From the NCBI GenBank assembly GCA_011037195.1, contig JAAEAF010000232.1, forward strand, positions 1 through 64,000: 64,000 nucleotides of DNA, given 5' to 3'. Positions 25,859 through 37,517 of this stretch are shown here, piece by piece; position 1 is the first letter of the stretch; each line of letters starts with the position of its first letter. Origin of the DNA: Triatoma infestans. Lineage: Eukaryota > Arthropoda > Insecta > Hemiptera > Reduviidae. The notes below the pieces were generated by a model. That model was not told the DNA's origin. It made no database searches and saw nothing but the letters and a program-made list of their open reading frames with translations. The position numbers and the translations under genes were made by a program.

Positions 25859-28800
25859 GTAAAAAAAATACAAAAAACATAAGTATTAAACATACCTGTT
25901 TTAACACAAACTAGTCCTAAACTTGAAAGTAAAATTACAAAAATCACAAGTATTAAAACATGAAAAAAATGAAACAATACATAAAACATAGTGGTACTAA
26001 ACTTAAAAAAGTGAAACAATACATGTTCATAGTATTGGATGATAATATATTTAATGTTTCTAGCCAACTTACCCGCATGTCCTGTATGTCATCATCTACC
26101 GGCTCAACAAAAATATTGTCTAAGTCCTTAGAATGTTAGAAACATTCTAAGTCCTTACAATGTTTCTAACAATACATAAAGTCTTTATTCATAGTATAGG
26201 ATGATAATATATTTAATGTTTGTAGGTAAATATTATAAGTGTAAACATAATTTAATTTAAACATGAACATAAAAAAAAACACAAAGTATTTGTTCATCGT
26301 ATTGTATGATAATAATATCAAAAAATATTAAAGTCTTTAGCTAAATATTATAAAATCTTAGCCCTAGTCTTGTATGTCATATCGCGGCTCAACAGAAATA
26401 TTCACTTCCTTAGAATGTTATTAACAATGCATAAAAAAAACAAAGTCTTTATTCATAGTATTAATGATAATATATTTAATGTTTGTAGCTAAATATTATA
26501 AAATCTTAGCCCTAGTCTTGTATGTCATATCGCGGCTCAACAAAATATTCACATCCTTAGAATGTTTCTAACAATACATAAAAAAAAAACAAAGTCTTTA
26601 TTCATAGTATTAGATGATAATATATTTAATGTTTGTAGCTAAATATTATAAAATCTTAGCCCTAGTCTTGTATGTCATATCGCGGCTCAACAGAAATATT
26701 CACATCCTTAGAATGTTTCTAACAATACATAAAAAAAAACAAAGTCTTTATTCATAGTATTAGATGATAATATATTTAATGTTTGTAGCTAAATATTATA
26801 AAATCTTAGCCCTAGTCTTGTATGTCATATCGCGGCTCAACAGAAATATTCACATCCTTAGAATGTTTCTAACAATACATAAAAAAAAACAAAGTCTTTA
26901 TTCATAGTATTAGATGATAATATATTTAATGTTTGTAGCTAAATATTATAAAAACATAGCCCCCAGTCTTGGATGCATCTCACGGCTCAACAAAAAAATT
27001 ACAGTCCTTAGAATGTTTCCAATAATACATAAAAAAAACAAAAAGTCCATGTTCATAGTGTTGGATGATAATGTTTATAGCTAAATATTATGAAAACTTA
27101 GCCCTCGACTTAAAAAAAACAAAGTCTTTATTCATAGTATTCGATAATAATATATTTAATGTTTCTAGCTAAATTTTACAAAACTTAGCAGCATGTCCTG
27201 TATGTCATCTCACGGCTCAAAAACATATTACAGTCCTCAGAATGTGTTTAGCTAAATTTTATAATTTTTAACATAATTTAATTTAAACACTAACATAGAA
27301 CACACAAAGTATTTGTTGATCGTATTGTATGATAATATAGTTGAAACTAGCCCTGGGATGTCATCTCACGACTCAAAAACAGTATTAATGTCCTTAGAAT
27401 GTTTCTAACAATACATAAAAAAAGTCTTTATTCATGGTATTGAATGATAATTTAGTAATGTAAGTAAGTAAAGTAATAATGCCTATTTTTTCAGGCGGGC
27501 TTAACGTCCAACGAATGATAATTTATTTAATGTTTGTAGCTAAATATTATAACACATTTGCCCTAGTCTTGTATGTCATCTCACGAAATATTATAAGTGT
27601 AAAGATAATTTAATTTAAACAGTAACATAAAAATTCACAAAGCATTTGTTCATCGTATTGGATGATAATATATTCAATGTTTCTAGCTAAATATTATAAA
27701 ATATTAACCGTCGACTTGGATGTCATCTCACGGCTAAAAAACAATATAGAAGTCCTTAGAATGTTTTTAACAATACATAAAAAAATCAAAGTCTTTGTTC
27801 ATAGTATTGGATGATAATATATTCAATGTTTCTAGCTGAATATTATAAAATCTTCGCCTTAGTCTTGAATGTCATCTCACGGATCAAAAACAATATTAAA
27901 GTCCTTATAGCTAAATATTATAATAACTTAACCCCTCGATGTCATCTCACAGCTCAACAGAAATATTAAAGTCCTTAGAATGTTTCTAACAATACATAAA
28001 AAAGATACAAAGTCTTTATTCATAGTCTTAGAATGTTTCTAACAATACGTAAAAAAAAACACAAAGTCTTTATTCATAGTATATGATAATATATTTAATG
28101 TTTCTAGCTAAATATTATAAAAAATTAGCCCTCAACTTGCATTTCATTTCACGGCTCAAAAACATTATTAAAGTTCTTAGAATGTTTCTAACAATACATA
28201 CAAAAAAAAATCAAAGTCTTTATTCATAGAATAGGATGATAATATATTTAGCCGCCTAGTCTAGGATGTCATCTCACGGCTCAAAAGCAATATTATGGTC
28301 CTTAGAATGTTTCTAGCTAAATATTATAAGTGTAAACATAATTTAATTTAAACATGAACATAAACATAAAAAACACGAAGTATTTGTTCATCATATCAAA
28401 AAATGATAATATCAAAAAATATTAAAGTGCTTAGCTAAATATTATAAAATATTAGCCCTAGTCTTGTATGTCATCTCCCGGCTCAAAATCAATATTAAAG
28501 TCCTTAGAATGTTTCTAGCTAACTATTATAAGTGTAAACATAATTTACTTTAAACATGAACATAAACATAAAAAACACAAGTATTTGTTCATCGTATTGT
28601 ATGATAATATATTTAATGTTTCTAGCTAAATATTATAAAAACTTAGCCCTCGACTTGAAAAAAAACAAAGTCCTTATTCATAGTATAGGATGATAATATA
28701 TTTAATGTTTGTAGCTAAATATTATAACAACTTAGCCCTAGTCCTGGTATGTCATTTCACGGCTCAAAAACAATATGAAAGTCCTTAGAATGTTCCTAAC

Positions 28801-31230
28801 AATACATAAAAAAAGTCTTTGTTCATAGTATTGGATGATAATATATTTAATGTTTCTAGCTAAATATTATAAAAACTTAGCCCTCGACTTGAAAAAAAAA
28901 ACAAAGTCTTTATTCATAGTATAGGATGATAATATATTTAATGTTTGTAGCTAAATATTATAAAAACTTTGTCCCAGTCCTGGTATGTGATCTCACGGCT
29001 CAAAAACAATATGAAAGTCCTTAAAATGTGTTTAGCTAAATATTGTATCTAACTATAAATAAAAAAAACAAAGTCTTTGTTCATAGTATTGGATGATAAT
29101 ATATTTAATGTTTCTAGCTAAATATTATAAAAACTTAGCCCTCGACTTAAAAAAAACAAAGTCTTTATTCATAGTATAGGATGATAATATATTTAATGTT
29201 TGTTGCTAAATATTATAAAAACTTAGCCCTAGTCCTGGTATGTGATCTCACGGCTCAAAAACAATATGAGAGTCCTTAAAATGTGTTTAGCTAAATATTG
29301 TATCTAACTATAAATAAAAAAAACAAAGTCTTTGTTCATAGTATTGGATGATAATATATTTAATGTTTCTAGCTAAATATTATAAAAACTTAGCCCTCGA
29401 CTTAAAAAAAACAAAGTCTTTATTCATAGTATAGGATGATAATATATTTAATGTTTGTTGCTAAATATTATAAAATAGTAGCCATCGACTTGGATGACAT
29501 CTCCCGGCTCAAAAACATTATTAAAGTCCTTAAAATGTTTCAAGCTAAATATTACACAACTTAGCCGCATGTTCTGTATGTCATCTCACGGCTCAAAAAT
29601 GATAATAAAGTCCTTAGAATGTGTTTAGCTAAATATTATAAGTGTAAACATAATTTAAACATGAACAAAATATCAAAAAATATTAAAGTCCTTAGGTAAA
29701 TATTATAAAATGTTTGCTCACGACTTGGAAGCCATCTCGTGGCTCAAAAACAATATCACAGTCCTTAGAATGTTATTAACAATGCATAAAAAAACAAAGT
29801 CTTTATTCATAGTATTGAATGATAATTTATTTAATGTTTGTAGCTAAATATTATAAAATATTAGCCCTCGACTTGGATGACATATCGCGGCTCAAAAACA
29901 ATATTACAGTCCTTAGAATGTGTTTATCTAAAATATTATAAGTGTAACATAATTTAAACATGAACAAAATATCAAAAAATATTAAAGTCTTTAGCTAAAT
30001 TTTATAAAATATTAGCCCTAGTCTTGTATCACATCTCGCGGGTCAAATATGATAATAAAGTCCTTAGAATGTGTTTAGCTAAATATTATAAGTGTAAACA
30101 TGAATAGAATCCATAAAAATGCACAAAGTATTGAATATTAAAAACTATTAAAGTCCTTAGCTAAATATTATAAAATATTAGCCCTAGTCTTGTATGCCAT
30201 CTCACGGCTCAAAAACAATGTTAAAGTCCTTAGAATGTGTTTAGCTAAAATATTATAAGTGTAAACATGAACAAAATATAAAAAAATATTAAAGTGTTTA
30301 GCTAAATATTATAAAATATTAGCCCTAGTCTTGTATGCCATCTCACGGCTCAAAAACATTATTAAAGTCCTTAGAATGTGTTTAGCTAAAATATTATAAG
30401 TGTAAACATGAACAAAATATCAAAAGTGTTTAGCTAAATATTATAAAATATTAGCCCTAGTCTTGTATGCCATCTCACGGCTCAAAACACAATGTTAAGT
30501 CCTTAAAATGTGTTTATCTAAAATATTATAAGTGTTAACATGACAAAATATCAAAGTGTTTAGCTAAATATTATAAAATAGTAGCCCTCTAACTTGGATG
30601 ACAGTTCGCGGCTCAAAACAATGTTAAAGTGCTTAGAATGTGTTTATCTAAAATATTATAAGTGTAAACATGAACAAAATATCAAAAATATAAAGTGTTT
30701 AGCTAAATATTATAAAATAGTAGCCCTCTACTTGGATGACAGATCGTGGCTCAAAAACAATGTTAAAGTGCTTAGAATGTGTTTATCTAAAATATTATAA
30801 GTGTAAACATGAACAAAAAATATTAAAGTGTTTAGCTAAATATTATAAAATAGTAGCCCTCTACTTGCATGACAGTTCACGGCTCAAAAACATTGTTAAA
30901 GTCCTTAAAATGTATTTTAGCTAAAATATTATAAGTGTAAACTTGAACAAAATATCAAAAAATAATAAAGTGTTTAGCTAAATATTATAAAATAGTAGCC
31001 CTCTACTTGGATGACAGTTCGCGGCTCAAAAACAATGTTAAGTCCTTAAAATGTATTTTAGCTAAAATATTATAAGTGTAAACATGAACAAAAAATATTA
31101 AAGTGTTTAGCTAAATATTATAAAACATAGCCGCAGGTCAGGCATGCCCATCTCCCGGCTCAAAAATATTCTTTTTACCTTAGATTGTTTTCAAGCTAGA
31201 TTTTTCAAAACGTAGCCGCATGTCTCGCAT
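25859..31230 (-). repeat. Right arm: AT-rich tandem subrepeats
   Basis: Reverse complement of the left-arm array. It holds one 2.03-kb higher-order unit (about 26160-28190), then diverged 100-230-bp units to the terminal block. The two ORF-like frames at 30594-30924 are repeat translations. Confidence 0.85.
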
Positions 31231-31394
31231 GCCATCTCCCGGCTCAAAAATATTTTTTTTCCCTGGTTATAAAATCAGATGGGGGTCTCATCGTAATTTT
31301 GTAGCCGCGCGCCAGACCCCTGCCTTCGGGCGTAAATTCATAAGTGCCTGGGGCTCAAAAAAAATGGCCCTAGAACGCCCCTTTTACATCTACT

Positions 31395-31545
31395 GAAAAG
31401 TTACTAAGAAAGTTAAATCTCATTTTAAAAATATAAAATATAATATTTACCCACATCTATAAAAGTCAAAAAAATCATTTTTGAGTGATTATTATAAAAC
31501 TCTAAAAACTAGACAAATTTAATTAATATTAATTAATAATAATTT
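31395..31545. other. Short AT-rich spacer
   Basis: Unique-looking sequence between the foldback terminus and the 3' end of a LINE. It does not continue the BEL LTR found on the left side of the foldback. Confidence 0.5.
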
Positions 31546-34359
31546 TCAGAGTTGTTTTAGTATTTTTCTGACTGAACTGCAGTTCATGGAGAAAATATCA
31601 ATGCTACTACTCTGCTGGTTACAGTTATTCATAACTCTATTTATGTTACTATATTGTTGATAATTATATCTTTGGTGACTTATTTCAAAGGGAAGGATAC
31701 TACGAGTATTATAGGAAGGGACATGGATATTAATTAGGGATAGGATATCAATACAGTCTATTTCTTTGTTTATTATTTTGGAAAGGAAAAGGATATCGAA
31801 ATGTTGTCTTCTATTAGTCTGAGTGTTTAAGTAGAGGAAACTGAGCAAAGTCTCATAGTTTTTATCTTTGTATTGCAGTCCTATTTTGTATGCAACCTAT
31901 CTGAGAAATTTGTTTTGAATTTTTTCAATGGAGCCAGAAAGGAGTTTGTAATATGGTGACCAGATCACTGATGCGTATTCTAATTGTGATCTTACTAAGG
32001 AGCAGTAAAGATTACGCACGGAAGAGATTTTTTTGAAATATTTAGTGTGTCTGCTCAAAAAACCGAGGGTCTTTAGAGATTTGTGACGTATATTGTCGAT
32101 ATGGTGAAGAGTGAAAATGAGTGAAGAGTCAAAATTTACACCGAGATCTTTAAATGCATTAGTAACCTGTAATGTAGTGCCGCAAATTTTGTAATCAGAG
32201 TGAATTTTCCTGTTTCCTCTGTAGTAGTTCATCACAGAACATTTATTCACATTTAGTCTGAGGAAATTTTTCTCACACCATTCGACTAATTTGTTGATAT
32301 TTTGTTGTAAAATATATGTATCACTCTCACTTTTAATAGATTTAAAAATTTTTAGATCGTCTGCGTACAGTAGAAATTTAACGTCATGGAAAACAGAACT
32401 GAATGTCATTAACATATAAATTAAAGAGAAGGGGGGCCTAAGCAAGAGCCTTGTGGTACTCCAGATTTTGCTTCAAAATAAGGAGAAAAAGACGAATTAA
32501 ATTTGACACAATAAGACCTATTCGTTAAAAAACTACTTAACCAGCTCAGGAACGATCCATAGAAACCGATGAGTGAAAGTTTATGAATGAGGCAAGAAAT
32601 ATTAACACTGTCGAATGCTTTAGATAAATCTGTGTACACAACATCGACTTGGCTGCCATCCCTAAAAGCATCTAGAACATAATTCTTAAATAAAAATAGG
32701 TTGGTAGTTGTAGATCTGCCATTAACAAAGCCATGCTGTTCTTTAACGATGATTTTTACTACAAAGTGGAGCTAAAATATCATGTATTAATTTATCTAGG
32801 AGTTTAGGAATAACTGATTGGTTACTAACTAGTCTGTAATTAGCGACATCAGAAGGATCACCCGATTTGAAGGTTGGTTTAGTAAAGTTTTTCTTCCAAT
32901 GATCAGGAAAGACACCAGTTGCCAATGATTGATTATAAAGTATGAATAATGGATAGATCAGGGCAGGGCAGTTTTTTAAAATGGAAGCTGGTATACCATC
33001 GGGTCCAGTGCTGGTATGAACATTTAAGTCAAGAATGGCCGATGATACATTATGTAAAGACAGATTAAGAGAGGACAAATTAAATTCATAATTAAGGTAG
33101 AATATATTTTCGGAAGAGTTTTTGGGTGAAGGATTAGGATTTTCGTAAATGGAAGAGACGAACTGTCGGAAGAGTTTAGCAGACTCTAAAGTATTGTCAC
33201 TGTAATTATTTAAGTATTTCATACAAGTAGGAAGTTGCAGTGATTTTCTAAAATTATTTACAAAGGACCAAAAGTATTTACTATTGTTGCTAGAAGTCTG
33301 TTCCACGTAAGAGAAATAATTAACATAAAGATTTGTCTTTAATTTTTTTGCATTCCGCTCTAAAATAGGAAAATATTTTGTAGTGTGTGTGTATAAAACG
33401 GAATTTTTATAAATCCGATGATAGAGTTTCTTTTTACTAATTAGCATCTTTAGGTCTAAAGTGAACCACGGTGGATAAGTAAAGTTTTTTGAAGTTGTCA
33501 ATGGAACAAATTTTTCAATAGCGTTATCAAGTATGTTGTAGAAAGAAGTTACAGAACTATTGATATCATGTGAAGACAATAAACCGTCCCAGTCAACAGA
33601 TGAGAAATACTGATTCATGGCGACAAAATCAGTTTTATTAAAGTTGTAGCAAACTTTATATGATAAAGGAGAGTTATTATATCCATTAACTGGAAATTTG
33701 ACTAAAAAAGGAGGATGATGGGAATCTGGCGGGACAAGAAAGAGATCGGAAGGGCATTCTGTCACTTCAGATTTATCAACAGAGCATAGTACAAGATATA
33801 ATATTCGATTATTCGTATTTTTTAGAAAATTAATTTGCTTTAGATTGTGATAGGATATGAACTCGATTAAGGATTGTTCATTTTGTGATAACCTAGAGCT
33901 AACATAAACAGGGTATGCCCAATCTATACGTGGAAGATTATAGTCCCCTACTAATATTAATTTATACCATAAATTCATCAACTTTATAAAATAGACTAGA
34001 ATAAATTTCTTGATTAGAGTTTGGTGAATATAAGTACATCCTAATAATATTTTCTGATTCTTAAATACTAATGATACAAATAAATGCTCACCTAAATTAT
34101 CACTCAAGTCAATCACAGTCTGATAACTACGTATTCTTTTATTTACAGCGACTAGAACACCACCACCCTGAGCACCTTTGTCCGAAGATCTGTCATGACG
34201 ATAGACACTGTAGTCATATTGAAGTCCAAGTTCTGCATTAAGAATGCCGTTATTTAACCATGTCTCAGTCAAAGCTATGATGTTATTTTCCATTGTCGTT
34301 GTATTTATGTGATTCAGTTTAGTTCTTAAGCCACGTACATTTTGATAATAGATTGACAT
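31546..34359 (-). pseudogene. LINE ORF2 (APE endonuclease + RT), CR1/Jockey-like, broken
   Basis: ORF2 of a non-LTR retrotransposon. The AP endonuclease domain lies at the N-terminus: 'YYQNVRGLRTKL' (about residue 4), 'IALTETWLN', 'YRHDRSS', 'LVGDYNLPRIDW', and the degenerate 'SDHHP'-type region 'PDSHHPPF'. The RT follows: 'TGPDGIPASIL', 'YTDLSKAFDSV' (motif A), 'SGVPQGS' (block 4), 'LLYADDLKIF' (catalytic YADD, about 32375) and 'LGVNFDSSL'. The C-terminal part ends at 31546 with no RNase H. The frame is broken near 32745, near 32430 at a run of G/C just before the 'LYADD' part, and by a TAG near 31897. Otherwise the copy is almost complete, so it is fairly young but dead. Confidence 0.9.
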
Positions 34360-34399
34360 GTAGTCTTCATTAACTAGTTTTTTTGAGGATTTGACTATT

Positions 34400-35142
34400 T
34401 TGGGGCATCCATTGACAAACTTGATAGTTAAGTCAGGTTCAGAGGCTTTTCTGCTATCCAGAGTTTGGCGTAATTTTCTAAGGTATTCTCTTTGGGCTGG
34501 AGTCTGATCGTAGCCTATAGTATAAATCCTGCTTGTAAAGGTATACGTCTTTTACAAGCTAAAATGTTGTGTGCCATCAAAGAATCCTTGAAGATTACTT
34601 TAATCGGCCTCGGTCCTACTCTGCTAGCTAGAGGTTTACCAAGACGAAATGTCTTGAACACCTGTTGCCATGCACCTTGTACTAAGCTATCTAACACCTG
34701 ATTTATTTTCACTTATCTTTTTCATAGTTCTTCTCCGACGAGTCCTCTTGGGATTCAGGGAGATTGTATAATATGACGTTATTTTCTCTTCTTCTCCTAT
34801 CATTATATTCTGCTATGAAAACTTCCATTGAGTCAGTATTTAGACGTGGAACGTTATTGCTGAGCATTTCCTTTAGTGACTCAATCTCTCTTCTCATACA
34901 TGAAATCATTTCCAGGAGTTCTGTGTGTCTATTTCTATTAATTCCCGAATCATCTATGCAACAATTCATTGAAATAATAGTTTGTTACGCTTTTTTAAAA
35001 TAGATTGAACTTCATTTTTGGTTAGGCCTGAACAATTAGGTGTGCTATGTGCTAACCTAGAGCATGCAATACACCTAATAAAGTTGTCTTCAGTAATTTC
35101 TTCTGAACATTCTAAACATTTATTTTCACTAATTAGTGGCAT
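34400..35142 (-). pseudogene. LINE ORF1 with Cys-rich PHD-like finger, broken
   Basis: ORF1 upstream of the ORF2 above, on the same strand. Starting at the ATG at 35142, the first 58 codons show Cys/His spacing C-x2-C ... C-x2-C ... H ... C ('CLECSEE', 'RCIACSRLAH', 'NCSGLTKNEV'). This resembles the PHD-like finger in ORF1 of CR1-group elements. A frameshift puts a TGA at 34966-34968. The chain continues in the next frame with a short coiled-coil-like stretch ('MRREIESLKEML') and 'RRRRENNVILYNLPES', an RRM-like start. A further shift leads to 'QVFKTFRLGKPL' and 'RPIKVIFKDS', the usual end of such ORF1 proteins. Together with ORF2 it makes an element of about 3.6 kb. The CR1 label is inferred from this layout. 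Confidence 0.75.
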
Positions 35143-35274
35143 GTTCTTCTTTTTATATTAAAATAAAACTAGAAAATACTCACTATAACTTAACTAAAAC
35201 CAAAAAATCAACAAGCTAAGATCACAGAAGATATTTATATATGAAGGTTATAGAAGGTTATTTCTTAAATGGTA

Positions 35275-35600
35275 AAATAACCATATCGCTTACCCTGCCA
35301 AAAACCTGCCTGTTGGCTTTCATTGCCAGGTTTTTCACTCCACGAAAAGAGGTGGAATTCCTAAAAAAGTCTCCATAGATGCGGTCGGCTAATCCGAAAT
35401 GTATCAGTCACCGCCAGACAAGCCAAACGTTGGAGCTGTCTAGCGGATCGTATCATAATGCGACACCACCACACCAAAGCCTCATATAATAACAGGTTTA
35501 ATAACCATACAATAGATCCAGAACATCTCTTTGGAGTAATCCCCCAGTTCTTACCCACAAACCTTCGACATTGCCAAAAGGAAATTACTGCCTTTTGATG
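35275..35600 (-). pseudogene. Fragment of the RNase H LINE
   Basis: About 325 bp match 38440-38790 in the same orientation. Shared phrases include 'ccatatcgcttaccctgcc', 'gtctccatagatgcggtcgg' and 'tcaccgccagacaagccaaa'. Small deletions break the frame. It is an older relative or a local duplicate of the LINE at 37.5-40.3 kb. Confidence 0.8.
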
Positions 35601-35946
35601 CTGTGTCTAAACATGTTCCAACCAGAAAATATGGGCTAATTGCAGTTATTTCGTATTTTGTGATTTTTTTATTATAATGAACATAAAGACAGTTCTTGAA
35701 AAACATTTCAAACACATTTCCTTTGTCATTCACAAAGGTCCTAAAAACACAAAAGTCAGTTTCGAAGATTTTGATACGACCGTAATACCGCCATATTTTT
35801 TAAAAAGGAATAGAAAAAAATATTTATTATTTTAAACTGAGAATGAATGCTGCATGATTCTAGAACACACAAGAATTAATTGTTATATTAATTTTTGACT
35901 AAAAATATTTTTCAATTTGAAATTTTGGTCTAATTTATGATTGTAG
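35600..35946. other. Intron upstream of lipocalin gene 1 exon
   Basis: AT-rich sequence ending in a pyrimidine-poor but usable acceptor, 'tttatgattgtag'. I looked here for the signal-peptide exon of gene 1 and did not find it. Confidence 0.4.
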
Positions 35947-36086
35947 TTTTTCAAAGGAAACTGGTTTCTAACAAACATAAGACGTGCACCCGAAGAATCT
36001 GAAGTAACAAATATCTGTCAAGAAAGTAAGAGCAAGATACTGGAAGGTGGCATAGTAAATCATATTATATTCTCAGAATCTGATGT
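35947..36086 (+). CDS. Triabin-type lipocalin gene 1, exon A (after signal-peptide exons)
   Basis: First visible coding exon of a secreted lipocalin. It enters in phase 0 after 'gattgtag' and leaves in phase 2 before GTAAGT. It reads 'FFKGNWFLTN' at the start, the lipocalin G-x-W strand A motif in the form typical of triabins, and includes one Cys ('TNICQESK'). The same exon in gene 2 (63891) starts 'YFKGKWYLTH', and both begin at the same intron position. In triatomine saliva this family includes thrombin inhibitors, amine-binding and anti-platelet proteins. The ligand of this one cannot be told. The exons carrying the start and signal peptide are not identified. They may lie upstream of the window, with the 18.6-kb foldback and other transposons in the intervening intron. 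Confidence 0.85.
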
Positions 36087-36590
36087 GTAAGTAATTATTT
36101 ATAATTCAGTTTGTGTTTTACTGAAAAATTATAATGAAAGTGAGGGTTATAATTGTTTAAATGACAGTGTTCTCTGTAATCAACTTATTAGTATAACTAT
36201 GTGGTTTGTAGTTTAAAGTCTATGCCATTGGCCTCTCCCCCAGAAGCCGCCAAAAAATCCATTTTATTGGAGAATGTTTCAAATAAAAGTGATAAGATTT
36301 ACATTTTTGCAATGAGTATTCCAGCTTTAAAGAAAATATGGAGCAGTATTCCTCGCAAATCCCTAACCTTTTTCCTATCAAAGTACGCTTTGTTTTTTAT
36401 TGTTACATAGCGATTCCTATGATATAAGTAAAAGTGACCTATGGTATAAGTAAGTGATATAAGTAAGATAAAGAGCACTGCTTTTTATAGTAGAAAATAA
36501 ACATGCACGGACTCGTGCACATGCATACACCAAGAACAGAAGTTACTCATCGGTATTATTTGTATTAGATTTAGATTGTTGTAGGGAATT
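36087..36590. other. Intron of lipocalin gene 1
   Basis: No gene or known repeat is recognised. An open frame at 36201-36410 has no support. Confidence 0.4.
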
Positions 36591-36791
36591 ATTGTGCCCC
36601 CCCCCCTTGGAGCCTTCTCCAATGTACAGCCGGCCTCCAAGCAGCATTCTCTAGCTACAGACAAAACTGACCATCACAGGGCAGTGAGATGTAGAGGCTC
36701 CCAGGAAGAAAAAATCTAAGGGCAGCATGCTGGATTCGAACCTGGGACCTCCGCGTTGCTAGTCCAGCGCTCTACCACTGAGCTAATCCCT
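36590..36791 (-). mobile_element. tRNA-derived SINE, minus strand
   Basis: On the minus strand from 36791 there is a tRNA-like head with an A box ('TAGCTCAGTGGTAGAGC') and a B box ('GGTTCGAATCC'). The loop appears to read anticodon AGC (Ala-like). The acceptor ends do not pair, so it is not a working tRNA. A body of about 130 bp follows, to a poly-C/G run at 36597-36606. Degenerate relatives in the same orientation lie near 1675-1725 and perhaps 59305-59340. Confidence 0.65.
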
Positions 36792-37517
36792 TCCTTCTCC
36801 CTTAGCTTTCGCCAATTAACAAGAGGCGGAGACCCTAGTTTGTGTACTGTGTTTGTCCTTGGCTGTAAATTGTAGAGCGTATTGTTCTGATGAAGTGCAT
36901 GGAGTACTGAGCTGTGGTAACCCGAGAAGTCGCTACTCCCCCAGTAACTAACTGTACGCAACAGATACCCCTTGCGGGCTACTCATCGGTAGCACTCCAT
37001 ATAAGCTGAGCTAGATAATCTTATCGTTCGAAGAAAGGAAATCGCGAAGCCAGTGGCCGACTTAGACGCCTGAGATGTTTATCTGGAATGGTGCGAGAGG
37101 ATAAGTGGCGGACTAAAGGATTAGAATGGGTCTGCAGGGATAAATGGAAGTTTTTATATCGGGTTCGGGAGACTAGAATGATGAAAGGAGTTTTAAGGTC
37201 TCAACTTAAATGGTTGGAACAAAGAAGAGTTATTAATAATAGCGCGAAGGATTTTGGATTAGAGATAGAAACATTTCATTGAACCCCATAGTTCAATGAC
37301 TTATGTCCAGATAGGTCTTTTATCGAGGTATTATTATTTTTCACAAAAGGGGAGGGCAAACCCATCTATCCAAAGCCTCCCAGGGTCCATATAGCTACCC
37401 CTAAAGAATAACAACCCGGGACTAGAACGAAAATCCAGGCCAGGTTTAAACCATCTAAGTTTCACCACAGACCGAACAAATCGGACCAAAACCTTAAAAG
37501 GAACAGCTTAAGATCCT
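36792..37517. other. Intron, with a tail shared with 50.75 kb
   Basis: An open frame at 37088-37282 (+) is not recognised. Just after it, 'ttgaaccccatagttcaatg' and 'tatgtccagataggt' resemble 'ttgaaccccacagttcaatt' and 'tatgtccaaacaggt' at about 50752-50795. This may be a shared 3' end of an unrecognised retroelement. Confidence 0.35.

Larger units (their letters stand above)
12765..31394. mobile_element. 18.6-kb foldback (giant inverted-repeat) element
   Basis: The left end reads AGTAGATGTAAAAGGGGCG from 12765, and the right end (31376-31394) is its exact reverse complement. From both ends inward the two arms run parallel: terminal block, AT-rich tandem repeats, PolB fragment, Helitron-like end, core. 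They meet at an 88-bp loop (24200-24287). The left arm is 11.4 kb and the right 7.1 kb; the difference is mostly two extra 2.03-kb repeats on the left. No intact transposase is seen. The AG start and the PolB fragment point towards Polinton/Maverick, and the arm structure towards Foldback/Galileo-type elements. No target-site duplication is evident: the flanks are 'tgtgtt' and 'gaaaag'. It lies directly against the BEL LTR on the left. The arms differ by point changes and indels, so this is not simply the same reads assembled twice. Confidence 0.85.

Noticed and set aside
12930..31230. CRISPR-like regular repeats
   Set aside because: The repeats are long, diverged tandem subunits of an inverted eukaryotic element, without short identical repeats, unique spacers or cas genes.
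12765..31394. Pure assembly duplication of one strand
   Set aside because: The arms differ in repeat number (three against one 2.03-kb units), in the 190-bp unit count, and by many point changes. A simple fold-over artefact would give identical arms. Long reads would still be decisive.
31546..35142. Active LINE
   Set aside because: ORF1 has at least two frame breaks and ORF2 has two frameshifts and a TAG, so this copy cannot make full proteins.
36720..36791. Functional tRNA-Ala gene (minus strand)
   Set aside because: A and B boxes are good, but the acceptor arms do not pair and a SINE-like body follows.
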